From positions 20,584,001 through 20,648,000 of the forward strand of contig JBANAY010000003.1 of assembly GCA_037952775.1 (NCBI GenBank): a stretch of DNA of 64,000 bases. Reading direction: 5' to 3'. This DNA comes from Clonostachys chloroleuca. Lineage: Eukaryota > Ascomycota > Sordariomycetes > Hypocreales > Bionectriaceae. The translations under genes were made by a program, and so were the position numbers. Positions 1 to 12,000 of this stretch are shown one piece after another. Every line of letters begins with the position of its first letter. Position 1 is the stretch's first letter. Under the pieces are notes generated by a model. It did no database searches, was not told the origin of the DNA, and saw nothing but the letters and a program-made list of their open reading frames with translations.

Positions 1-3000
1 AAAGGAAAAGCGTAATAATGTTAAGCATGGCATTTCGAATTGAATCTATAGTGGGTAAAACAAGATCCGAGGCTATTTCTTAGTTAGCATAATTTGAATA
101 TCCCACTTCTCGCATGCAAAGAGAACCCTGTCTGGACTATACGACAAATATGAAGGCTGAACAGGGGTGTTCCTCAAGATTCGATTTTGCATAATAAGGA
201 CTTATTTGACCAAGCGTTTTTTAAGAGATCTCCCATGTATCTAGCTTTAGCCAGTCTTGATGACTATGCCATGCTCACTATCGTGCAACACGTCTTGCAT
301 TGCCACTAACGCCTCGAGGATGGACTGTAGCTCCTTCTTCCACGAAGAAGGTCTCACGTTAAATAGCTCGTGAGTCCGATCAAGATATTTCCGGATCTAG
401 AAGTGGTCCAAACCATGATCCAAGTATATGTTTTGACAGGGGGGCGTGTCCACTGCGTAACCCAGCAAGGCCCCACGCTCAATAGGCTACGATTTATATT
501 CCGTTTCTGGACTATGCCTAGACATTAACAGTCGAAGATGTCACTCAAGTGCCGCCGAGCTGGCCATGCCATTACTGAATCTGAGATTTCAGTTCTGTCC
601 CACAAATCCTGTGAACCTTTCACAAGCAAGGGCTGCTTCTCGTGAAAAGCATCGAACAAAGAGACTTCAAAGCTGCAAGATCAAAGATCGTGCAGTTACC
701 ATAAGATGAATGTAATCAGCCAACTACGACTGGAGGAATTGAATTAAACATCAAGGCCACTAAGATTACATTCACCATAGACTACAGGTACAATTCGCAG
801 ATACTCATTGCAGACGCAATACGAAACATATTCTTTATTATTTGTTCCGTATTGCGTCTATTAATGACAATTAAAGACACAAAGTCCGCACCGTACATGT
901 CAGTGCTGGATATGGTATGTAAGTGTGTCGCTTTTTATGTCACCCTCTTGCCAGCAAAGAACCCAGCAAATGGGTGAGAAAAAACAACACCCCAAGACCA
1001 TCGATTTTAACATAATAGCAACAACAATTGTCTTAGTAATGATGAAGCCATCGAAGTTACAATTACTGTGGTTTCGCTAGGCCCAAATAATGTTTAGCCC
1101 ATAACTTCAGTCTCTCGCAACCAACTGTCTTAGTGGTACTCTGGTATCCAGTCACGTGATTGGTCAACGTCGGAGTTGTGCAAGCATCGCCAAAAATATG
1201 GAAGGATCGCTCACCACGATCATCCCAATCATTCGCCGCCGCCAAGCAGAATCCCACCGCCTATATTATAGACCTATATCGACGCCGTATGATGCAGTGT
1301 ACTGTAATCCCCGACCGCAAATTTCAGCCACTGAAACGGCAGACCCGAGCGAGGACGAGAATAGTTGCAGAGCAGCCCCCGACATCATCGAGTCGCATCC
1401 TGGCGATGGCTGTGGCCGCCACGAACACGCATACGTACACGAGAAGCAGGGTCTGCGGCATTGCATCTTCACGAGTCCCACGACTGAGCCGCCAAGCCCA
1501 GCATCTGCAGCCCCCGTACCCGCCGGGGTTTTGATTCCGTTGCCATCCCCGACCGAGTTGCGTCGTATTCCACCGAGCGCGATACGGCATTGTTTCCTCA
1601 CACTCTCACGCCCGAGCGTCCAGATTCCCGTCACGAGCACTCATTTTGCGAAGGAGACGCTACAAGCAATAACGCACTGTGGTGGATCTCCGATCCCGGC
1701 GTAGCGTGAGTGTTCTCGACTTGGGGTAGCAGACCGGTCACAAGGGCAGCGCTGTAAACAGACAAGTATGCGAGACGCAGACCAACTTGCCATCCGCACA
1801 CCTCCAAATGCTGTTGTCCCACCGAATATATGCCCGGGTGCTTCCGCATTCGAAACATCTGAACCTGTTCGTGGACGGGGTAGGTAAGCGCATGGATTGC
1901 CGCCAGGGGTAGCGACTCGGTGAAGGAATCGAAACCGTGGAACACACAGCCAGCCACTGGCAAAAATAGCCTGCAGTGTGCACCCCTTCTGCTGACAGAA
2001 CGTTCCCAAGAGGTACCTGCCCGTGGCAGAATCCTCGCCGGGCGGGCGCCATCACGAGCCATCTAGTAAGCCCACCGTAGACCTTAAAACAGGAGGTAGC
2101 AGTCGCCCGTTAATTCAGCGTACACCGCTGCTGCGCGAGGACGAATAGAGATCCTTTTACCGCGGGTGAAAGCATGCAGAGCGGGAGGGAGGCATGTACG
2201 CGCAGCGTCCAGGATGCCACCACGGCGGTGCTGCCCTTATCGTCAGCGTCGCATGGATCCCATGGTAGGGGCATGCCATACTGACGGGTCTGCATCCTGG
2301 TTGAGGAATTTTCCATAGGGCCCAGCCGGGCACCGTGCAAATGAATGGTGAATGGAGGCACACGCCCGTCCATAGTCGTCCCAAGATATTACCCCATACT
2401 AATCTGGAAGGCTCTTTCTGCCTCCCTGTCTCCCACGAGCCAACACAACACCGCGCTGCGAGAACTTTCTCCTCGGCCATCCCGGCGAAGAAGCTGGGGG
2501 CTGAAGGCCCTTCTTCTGGCCGGTCACAAGACGTCCTCAGGAACAGTCTCGCCTGGGGGGAGGCGTCCGCTCTCGGACATCAGCCCAGCCCCCTTGATGT
2601 CACGCAGGACGCTTACTCGACGGTGCTACCCAAGAGGACATGTGCCCTGGCCTTGTCTCCTCTTTTGCCCACATCCTACGAAGATGCAGAAAGGGAACTG
2701 CCGAGCTGTAGGAAGCACAGTCTTTGAGACAACCAGGCACGGGCCGCAGCCGCCCCCCTGTAAAATACCATGCGTCGCCCTTTGCCCACTGCGCCGGGGA
2801 GACGCCCCGGCCATCAGCAAAGTATTCTAGCAGGTCCAGGACGAAGGCCTCACCTGGCCCCGGGGGTCGCCATCCGTGACTGTCCTGTGGACAGAAGGTA
2901 GGCTGGCAGGATTCTTAGTGCCTGCATGCGATGTAACGGAGCTCGCTGCTGGGCTGGGTCCTTCGCTTCTAGGTCCCAAGCAGGACACCATCTCAATCCT

Positions 3001-3938
3001 CCTGGGCGAGCAAGCGAGACGAGTGCACCATACAGTTGATACTCCCATGCCCGTGCGTCCAAGGAAGTCGGGCGCCGACCGGGCCGGTGCTGAAACCTTG
3101 TGCCGGAGGTTGACAGACACCACGACTGGCTTCATGTCCGGGTAGTGTAGTGTGGCATTCATCTGTCTGCCGTCGCAAGGCGTGGGATTAGCAAGCTGCA
3201 TCACAGCCACAGGATGCTCGTGGCCGGCTTATTTCGACAGGATGGGTGCAGACTCGCTGCAAGGTTGTTTCGTGTGGCGGTTACACCCAGACTCTCAGCG
3301 GTTACACCCATTGAGTCTCATGAGCTCCGATGTTATGTATGGCATCACCAAGATCCCCAAGTGTATTCCCCCGATGAGATCGGCCACATGACCTAGGCGT
3401 GGCCGCCCGAGATTGATGGACATCCCCATCCAAACGTGCGAGCGGGGAGTCGACACCCACTCAACCAATTTGTATCGACCAGCCCACAACCGAACCTATC
3501 TCTGCTCGAGAGGGGTAATGATCAATGGAACTTGCGCATGACGTAGAGCAAAGATGTCTCAAATATCAAACCGTCAGTCAGCCAGCCCCAAAGGTAAGCA
3601 CGTCAGGAGCTGCATGGTGAATGTCGCCGCATGAAGCAGCAACGACTCAATTAGCTAAGTCTTAGTCGAGCCTTATGAGATCAGTGGGGACCTCTGACAG
3701 CTCAATTAGAGATCTCCCAGCGGGCATCTGTCAGCCATCTTGCTGCCCGTCCGGTGAGATCTTGGTAACGCGCCTTCCCCACTTCCATCCCCAGATTCGG
3801 GCTACCCTAGACCGTAGAATGTCCTCATTAAACGTCATATCCCGCAACGTAGACCAGATGTAGCCCAGCAATCTCATCTGCTCACTCTCATTCCTTCCAC
3901 TCTGCAGACTTGAGATTCAGTCTAGTTTATCAGAAGAA
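1..3938. other. Intergenic, no recognisable gene
   Basis: No open frame here shows intron-exon structure, a recognisable domain or coding-like third-position bias. The first 1.06 kb is visibly richer in A/T than what follows and contains one short imperfect hairpin (positions 812-859). From about 1.15 to 3.4 kb the DNA is G/C-balanced, with overlapping open frames on both strands up to about 180 codons, none of which I recognise. The last few hundred bases are the upstream region of the SHB17-like gene. A decayed transposon in the A/T-rich part is possible but not shown. Confidence 0.6.
812..859. repeat. Imperfect hairpin with 17-bp arms
   Basis: The left arm (812-828, AGACGCAATACGAAACA) pairs with the right arm (843-859, TGTTCCGTATTGCGTCT) with a single mismatch. 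An A/T-rich 14-base loop separates them. It lies in the A/T-rich opening kilobase. It could be a remnant of the inverted ends of a small transposon, or a structured RNA or terminator, and the sequence alone does not decide. Confidence 0.6.
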
Positions 3939-5025
3939 ATGGCTACTCCCCGTGTCTTTCTTGTCCGTCACGGCGAAACAGAGTGGTCCCTTGATGGCCG
4001 TCATACTGGCCGCACTGATATTCCGCTGACAGCCAACGGTGAGAAGCGTGTCCGAGCAACTGGCCAAGCTCTCGTCGGTGACGATCGCCTTATTGTCCCC
4101 CATAAACTCGCCCATATGTGAGTTTCTCCTCCAGCCTCCCATTGTGTCGTTTGGTCGCCGCCCCCAGCACAAGCGGTCCATTCGGACGGGGGCCATATGA
4201 GAGAGCCAACCGAGCCTCATTCACTCACCGAGACCCCGGGCTAACACCATTTAACCCTCTCCCCTCGCTACAGCTACGTATCCCCCCGCAAGAGAGCCCA
4301 GCGTACATTCGAGCTCCTTAACCTGGGCTTCTCCGACAAGGACCTGCCCTGGAAGGCGCACGGCGAGGCTCCAATCCGCCGCGAGGGCATCTCCGAGTGC
4401 GCCGCCAGGATCCAGATCACTGAGGACATCCGTGAGTGGGACTACGGCGACTACGAGGGAATCACCAGCCCGGAGATTCGCAGACTCCGCGCTGAGCAGG
4501 GCTACAAGGGTACCTGGGACATATGGAGAGACGGGTGCCCCGGTGGCGAGTAAGTCAAACTGTGCCTCTCCTCTCATCATCCTTTCTCCTGCTATTCCAA
4601 TCCTCCTAGCAGCGATCCTTCGTTTACCCGTCTTCCATTTTTCTCACACGTATCATGTGTTATATAGGGGCCCCGAGGATGTGACGGATCGTCTGGACCG
4701 TCTCATCAAGGACATCCGCGACAACTACCACAAGCCCGTGATTGGCAAACCCAAAGAAGAAGCCGCCGACGGCGATGTCCTCATCGTCGCACACGGCCAC
4801 ATCCTACGAGCCTTGGCGATGCGCTGGGCGGGGAAGACTCTCCAGGACGGGCCAACCTTCCTCCTCGAGGCTGGTGGTGTCGGAACTTTGAGGTATGTTC
4901 ACTATAACGTCTTTGGTGCCTCTCTGTTGCAGCATCTCAATCTAACGCGGGACCACAGCTATGAGCATCACAACATTGAGGAGCCGGCCATCCTCCTCGG
5001 TGGTGCCTTTGCCGTCGAGATATGA
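3939..5025 (+). CDS. SHB17: SHB17-like histidine phosphatase (sedoheptulose-1,7-bisphosphatase family)
   Basis: Four exons: 3939-4117, 4274-4549, 4668-4892 and 4959-5025. The three introns have GTGAGT, GTAAGT and GTATGT donors, and the spliced protein is 248 residues. The N-terminus carries the histidine phosphatase signature RHGETEW, with catalytic His11. The second catalytic His194 lies in VLIVAHGH. The segments [10 protein letters not shown] and [12 protein letters not shown], and the end [16 protein letters not shown], are those of yeast Shb17 rather than of glycolytic phosphoglycerate mutase. In yeast, Shb17 dephosphorylates sedoheptulose-1,7-bisphosphate in the cytosol to feed riboneogenesis, so the same reaction is inferred here. 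The start is the first ATG of the frame with the motif right behind it. It converges on the methyltransferase gene, 143 bases downstream. Confidence 0.88.
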
Positions 5026-5168
5026 GGAGAAGAAGTGGATAGTTGAGCCTTGTTTCATACAACTCACGGTATCCCACAACATCAGAATAGACAAGAAAAG
5101 AGCCATCTTATACTGTATTGTTTCTAATACGCAATGCCCGCACGTAACTAAAAGACCACCATCCTGGT

Positions 5169-6032
5169 CTATAACTTACTTCCCCTCGCAAAGAACACCT
5201 TCCGAACCATATCCTCCCCGCCCTCCTTCGCCCCCCGAAACACGAGCGGCTTCTCCAGCCTCTTGAACCCAAACTCCCCTCCCGCCCCCGCCGCCTCAAA
5301 GATCCCCCGCACCTTGTCCTCCGTGAACCCATGATGCTTCACCCCGCTGGTTGCCCCTCCATGGCCCCCCAACGCACCATGCGGCTCAAAGTCGACAATA
5401 AACAGCACTCCGCCGGGAGCCAGCCGCTCGGCCAGCCGTCGCGCAGCCAGCACCGGGTCGTCGAAGTGGTGGAAGCCCATCCCGACGCCCGCAAAGTCGA
5501 AGCCCGAGAACTCGGCACCCGAGAACAGCGTCGCCGGCTCCTCGTCCTTGGAGATGAGGTTGCCCAGGTAGGCCTTGCGCTTCGGACCCTGTATACTCGT
5601 TAGTCTGGGCGATAGTGTGACAAGGGGGCTGGACAGACCTCTGGTGATGACTTGGCATTATATCTCTCAATCATGGTTTCGGAGACGTCGACGCCGATGC
5701 ATTCGCCTGCCTGGTCCGAGAGAGCCTAAATATCCACTCGTAAGCACGGTGTCTTCTTGTTTCCATGATCTAAAAACCCACGTTGGTGAGGAGCCCAGTC
5801 CCGCAGGCGTAGTCGAGGACTCGCCCGCCGGGCCGCATGGCGATGAAATCCTTGTGCCTCCTCAGCTCCTCCTCCAGCATCGTCAGGGCCTCTCTGAACT
5901 TCTCGTCATAGTCGGAGCCAAGTTTACTTCCCGAGCGTGCAGCGTCAGCAATCAAGTCATCAGATCAGGGCAAAAGAGGGGTTGGGCGTACTCGAAGTAG
6001 GTTTTATTCACAGCGGCGGTGGTGTCGGACAT
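5169..6032 (-). CDS. SAM-dependent class I methyltransferase
   Basis: Four exons on the minus strand: 6032-5992, 5926-5782, 5725-5639 and 5588-5169, giving 230 residues. The first intron joins NKTYFE to KLGSDYDEKF, making the usual YFD-KLGSDYDEKF opening of this family. Motif I, the SAM-binding loop, is VLDYACGTGLLT near residues 50-61. The acidic motif II is CIGVDVSETMIERYN. A later segment, GVGMGFHHFDDP and LAPGGVLFIVDFEPHG, gives motifs III and IV. The fold and SAM binding are secure, but the substrate is unknown. The third intron uses a GTCTGT donor with a good GACTAAC branch site. No targeting peptide is visible. Its 3' end faces that of the SHB17-like gene. Confidence 0.82.
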
Positions 6033-9000
6033 CTTGCGCAACAAGTGTCTCCGCAGAGAAGGCAATAAATAAAGTATGATGAACCACAAGTCTATTCTTT
6101 CGCAGCTTAAGTTATTTGTGTTTTTGTTTTATTACAAGTAGATACTCCCAAGCCGTCCATTTCATTTAAGTACACACGTGACGGAGACTTTTCGGAGAGT
6201 TCAGCGGCCATTTCTCACTTTCGATCCAAGGCAGAAATCTCCATGCATTGGTTGCCGTATTCTATATCGGAGATTTATTACGACGTGCATCTTCATTGTA
6301 GGTGACTCACTAAGCATACAGGAAAACGCTACACCGCGGGCGACGACACTGATCGCCACCAACATCTTACGTACCCTCAGTGGGAGAAAAAAGATCCGGG
6401 GACGGGCGTTGACCCTATCAGCTCAGCCCAAAATCCCCCCAAGGTGCGGTGAAAGCCGTCTCAGACGCCCAGGCATGCAGGATGGGTGATCGTCCTGGTC
6501 CACGGTCGGGAAGCAAATGCTCAATTGTCGTCATGGTGCTGGTTGATCATCAATATATCGCCAGCCTCACTTCTCGTCTCTTGCATTGCGGTTTCACACG
6601 CAACCGAGACAATCCTACGCAAAGCAGGGAGGAAGGAAGCAAGGAAGATAAAAAAGCAAACATGCACATGTTGCCCCCCTCTCATCTGCTCATCTGCATG
6701 GGCGAATCTCGAACATGGAGGACAGACGGACAGACACCTACCAGCTCTGCTGCATGATAAGCAGCCGCATCAAGCCTGCAGGCCTTGGCTACAGCGAGTC
6801 AGCCACACACACATTAGGTTGGGGGGCAGCCATCTCGGAAGTAAGACGTGGCCAGCTGCGATACGGTAGGCTGATCAACAGAAAAAAGAACAATGAGCAA
6901 CGGTAAGACGTTTGCCAATCACTGGATCCCGAGTTTTCACGATGTGCTCACGGGTTTCCTCGCAGTGATACCATGCGTGTTTTCCTCTCCATCGGAACAC
7001 CTACATACAGCCAGCCCACAGGCCAACCGCCATGCATGATGGGCAACTGTCCTTGTGAGCCGTTCATGGGCCGATCGCTTCACTCTGCTGCACGAGCGCC
7101 TCGGTCCGCCAGAAAGCTGTTGTGCCGTAAAGACCCTTGCTCCGATGGATCGGACCCCGTCCACAAAAGCTTTGACATCTCGTCATGGGCAAGCAAGCAC
7201 ACGTACCTTCAGAACGGACTGTCACTCGCAACAAAGATGCGGGGTATGGAAGGGTCGCGTATTGGGCTGCAGAGAGGGAGGAGAGAAAATAGGCCGACGC
7301 CGCTCAATATAACTGGCTGGGCAATACAGTAGTCTGCTTCGGCAGGTCCTTTTGGGTGTGGACAAGATGGATGGGAGGGGGTGCTTGGCAAGCTCCCGGC
7401 TGAGTGACATTTCGATAGTTGGCCAGGCCCGGGCCACAACATTATGAGGACACATGCTGGTGGGTGGGAGGGAGGGGAGAGGGAACCGGGCCTCAGGTGG
7501 TTTCCTTTTGCCCCGACCCAAGATACGAAACCTGCCAGTATTGTTCTAGCGGCGTTGGCGATTCCTTCATGCGAGTCCCAATGCGCCTTCGACGAAAAGG
7601 CGCCTGCATGGCCATAGTTTGAGGGGGGCAGCTACATGAGTACGACCCAAGGTCGCTGGTCGAAGGCTATGGAAGCAATTGCTAGCAATCCTAGCTCACT
7701 CCAATTCATGTATCAGGTCCCGATGGTTTGACTGGGCTGGTCGAGAGTGGGCGAACGGGCCGATGCCGCTCGCTCAGCCTGGGACTGCGGGAAGTGGAGG
7801 CGGCCACTGGGCCATGCTTTCCTCACCCAACTTCATCTGGACAGACACGCATGTAGGTAGGTACATGCGAGCGCCCATGGCGGTTTCATGTTGGGGAAGG
7901 ATGGACCAGTTCATTCAATCCCCTTGTCGTTCCCAACTATATGTGCACTGGGGCCTTGGGGCGAGTGTAACCTCTCTTTTGCCCCGTTTGTATATTGCTG
8001 CAGGAAGACCGCAGCAAATAATGCAGCTGGGTTCAGTGGTGTCGATGGATGCACATGCTCCCTCATTTCTCGGGTGCGAGGTCAGTCGCGGACCCCTTCT
8101 TGGCTCAGGCGGTGTTTCTCATGCTGCAGAAAGGACCCCGTCCGTCACACACACACCGCCGATTCAATCCAGTCAATCATCTTCGTCATGTTCGTCATCT
8201 CTGTCACAGAGCTTTTGCCACAGCACAAACTACAGAAGACGATTGCCTGGCTCGTTCACCTTGGGGTGAGGGCGATCTCTTGCTCTGGCGAGCGCCCAGG
8301 GGCTTGAGTAAACGCGACAGGGTCCAGGAATAGCCGCACGCTTCGCCTCCCATGCCAACTCACAGCCGGCAGCTCCACGCTTTTCTCCCGAAATACTCCA
8401 CGTTTGCTCGAAACAATAATGCCCAGGGTGGATTTGTCGCCCCCATGCCCAGCCGGCCGGGGTACAAACGGCCTTGTTATCACAAGTCTGTTTTGTGGCA
8501 ATATCACGCCCATTCATGCACCTTGTCCGCTCAGACTAGTGAATGTGTCAGATATCAGGTCGTCAAGGACGGCCCAGGGCTGGACATTGCAATTGGGGCC
8601 CTGATACACACGTATCGAGCGTTGATGACAGCCAATGGCTCCTGGCAACAAAGATAAAAAGCAAAGAAAATAAACAAGGGCCCCAGAGTGCAGATTCCAG
8701 GGCCTGCCATCTCCCCTGCTCAAGGAGGATAGCAATACTCGTAGTGAATGGAGCTAGACCACGGGTGGTTGCGTGTTGGTCCTGGTGCCCACTGCTGGCC
8801 AGCTCACATGCGTCACCGTACAGGCCGTCGTGCATGCAGACGAGGTCCCGTGGGCGGCAACCTGCATTAAATTTGCACATCTTCCATCTCGAGCTTGAAT
8901 GCATGCCTGGAGCCTTTGTTGTCTCGTCGTGAGATGCATGCACCGACCCAACAACTCCGCGGAAGAACAGACGAGCCACCCAGCGACCGATGGGCGGGAT

Positions 9001-12000
9001 CCGTTGACGTCGCGTCTACGAGGCAGTCACGGCCATTGGACGCTGACGCTGAGTGATGCTGCTGAGTGATGCCGACAGAAGTGGTTATATTCACTTCGAG
9101 ATTGCTCAAGAGGAGCTCATGAAGCGACGGCAGTGGCGGGTTGGGCCATGATTCGACCTCGCCCGCAAAACCGCCGCACGGGGCATCTCCAGAACAGTGC
9201 TGACTGGCCCGTTTAGCGTGGGCGAGTGGCAGTCGCGGTCGCACACAACCAACAGCTGAAATGGGCAATCGAGTTTAGGCCGTGCAGCGAAGCCTGTGTT
9301 CTCGATCGGCCAGTTTCGTCTGTGCATGCCCCCTAGCCGCTTTACTCCTAGCACCGGCCAAATCTGCTAGCTGAGGGACGCCCTCGGAGATGGGGAGAGG
9401 GGTGTGGAAGCGAGCGGCCTGACGGTGCGCCACGAGCCGTTCCCGCACTGTACCGGCAAGTCCTTGTTTTCGTTGGAGATGGAGAGTTGGCGGATGACGT
9501 GCAGGGCCGCCGCGGCACCAAAATCGCGACCGTGCCGCCCCGTGAAATTGCGACCCGGCGGCCCAAGCCTCTCCTGGCTTGGAAAGGGTTTCGCAGTAAT
9601 TAGAGTTCGTCCTCCTCATCATGGGTGATCTGCGCCATGTTTTTTCATCCCGCTCTTTTGCACCCTGCATTCATTCCATCCTGCCCTCCCTTGGCTTTGT
9701 CTTTGCTCTGTTGTCTTCCCTCCCACCCCATGGCCCATGTATGCACCGTCTCATGTTCCCCAAGACCAAGCAGGTCGTCCAAGACCGGAGTGGAGAGGGG
9801 TTTCAGACTGTCTGTGTGTGTATCTGCGTTTGTGTCTCGCCGGGTTCCAGAGACAACCCTGCTGGCTCGTTGGCTGGCATTGCGCATTCAAATCAGGCCT
9901 GTCTGCATGCGTAGGTAGCGACCCGGAATGATTGACAGCATGCCTGTCTCGGACCGACAATAAGGAGATATGCAGGCAGCAGGGCCGACTCGTTCATCTC
10001 TTGAAGCTCCCACAAGACCCAGCTCAAGAGTCTAAACCGGCTTAGGTAGCGGCCAAATCGAGCTGAACGCAGCCAAACGCCTGTCTCTCATGCTCCCCTG
10101 CAGTGAATGAGCAGAAAGGCAGGCTGCAGCCAGGGATGGGCTGGAGATAGGCCATGGATGCCACCCTAGATCTGGCCCCTCCACCAAACGACAAGACAAG
10201 TCACAGCGACCACCTCCCACACAGCGCGCGGTCCTAAAGCAACCACGCATGGCAAGCAGCAGCCAGCAGTCGTGTTAGCCTTGGATTCGTGGGCCATGAT
10301 CGAGCTAGACCCAGCGCCCCAGAAGAACCAAGCCCAGGACGGTTGGCTGTGCGGGAACCCTGCAGGTAGCGCCCATTGTCCGCATCAGCTTTTCCTCACG
10401 TGACTGTCCTCGGACGTGTGCGATTGGCGGACCGAGCCATGTCTAAGCACAAGGCCAATCACCACCCTGGAGACCGTAGGGGGTTGCTGCCCAAAGGCTC
10501 GGGTCGTAAATAGCGCCGTATGGGCCCCTTCGCCCATTTCCCCCTCCCCCTTCCCTGTCCAGCTGCATTTGTTGTGCGCGGGGCGACTAGCTAAAATCCA
10601 AGCGAAGTGTCGGTGAGGGCGCATTGAAATTTCCACGCAATCTGCGGCCGGGCAGAGTGGACCTCAGCCAGGATTGCAGCCTGCTTGCTAGCCCACGATA
10701 GCAGCAGACATGTACTATGTACGTACCCGGTCCCCTGGAGGCGGACCACAGTGCGCGTGTCATCGCCTGGCACGCCCCTACGCTACAGTGCATTTTCCCA
10801 CTCGCTCACCTCGCAGCTTTGTACCGACGTCCCAATGGCGATTCCTCTCTTTTCCTCCGCCCTTCTTCCACCCTCCCTCCAACAACGTCAGCCGCAGCAG
10901 GCCCCGACCAAAGTACCTAATCTGCGTGCATCTGCCCGCTGCGCTCACTCCTCAGGCATGCTTGGCTTCCTCCCCTCCATCCAGACAGCGCAAATGTGTA
11001 ATGGCAGTGCCCTGTAGTAGCAGCGACATGCACGCTTGGCCGGGCCTCATGACCACCGCCGGCCACGGGGTTGCCACTCCCGTCGTTGGATTACCGTAAT
11101 ATTTCTCGGGTCTGACCTGCATTCCCATCCCTCATTTCTGATTACTACGCCAGTCGATTCTCTCCGGTAGTCATCGTGGATGGGGCCGCCGCTTTGACCT
11201 CTTGGTTGCCTTACCCCTCCCCCTTGCACCGCCGCCTTGATCTCGGTCTGGCTTGCTGTCTTTCCTTTGATTTCAATGCACGCCTCGGGTGGAAGAAAAA
11301 TGACGATGCGCAATAGCACGGGTTAGCATTTCCATCAAGGGATGAATGAATGACAACTTTAGAACACCAATGTCTTTTTGTTGGTCGCCCAACACGCAGC
11401 AACACAGTCTGGCAGGTCATTGATTCACCCCCTCCACACTGCGGTTATTTTGATGCTTGTCCACTGAAATCGGTCGGCATCTAGGAAGCAACCCACCCTT
11501 GCCAACACCGTATCAGTAGGCTGAGTTGGGCCTGTGCGCTGGGAGGAGTGGGCGGAATGACGCAGGGCAAACCACGGGGACAGAAAGAAAAAACCCAATC
11601 CAAACACATGAGAACAAGGGCTTCGGCCTGCAGTCACGAGATACCCACCGCAGACTGCACTGCGCTGCGCAGATAATGCCACATAGAGGGTCTGCCGCCT
11701 GCGAATCAATCGCTTGGGGAGATCTGGTGCAATTATGACAGGTATGATGCAGGCGAAACAAGCAAGGCCTACGGAGTACATTCTTTGCCTTGGCATAGGT
11801 GGCCAACACAACCCTCGATCTGATAGGCGAGCAGATATGGGGGCTGGCTCGATTTCAACCGGAGAAAAGTCTACTCATGTAAGTCGTGGGCGTGTGCGTC
11901 CTGTTGGCTGCAGCTAGAACTGCATCAAGCAGGTAGCAATTGAATATGGTGATAATTATGTCCATCCAGTTGGCCACCACCCCTTTGATTGTGTGTTTAC

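Noticed and set aside
1156..1704. 182-codon plus-strand frame in the opening intergenic region
   Set aside because: It starts at a non-ATG codon, overlaps several equal-sized frames on both strands and has no recognisable motif.
3939..6032. A biosynthetic cluster joining the SHB17-like and methyltransferase genes
   Set aside because: Two convergent genes without any core biosynthetic enzyme, transporter or cluster regulator close by do not make a cluster.
7679..8307. Overlapping 139-196 codon frames in the desert
   Set aside because: They occur in more than one frame over the same DNA without codon bias, as expected by chance in G/C-balanced sequence.
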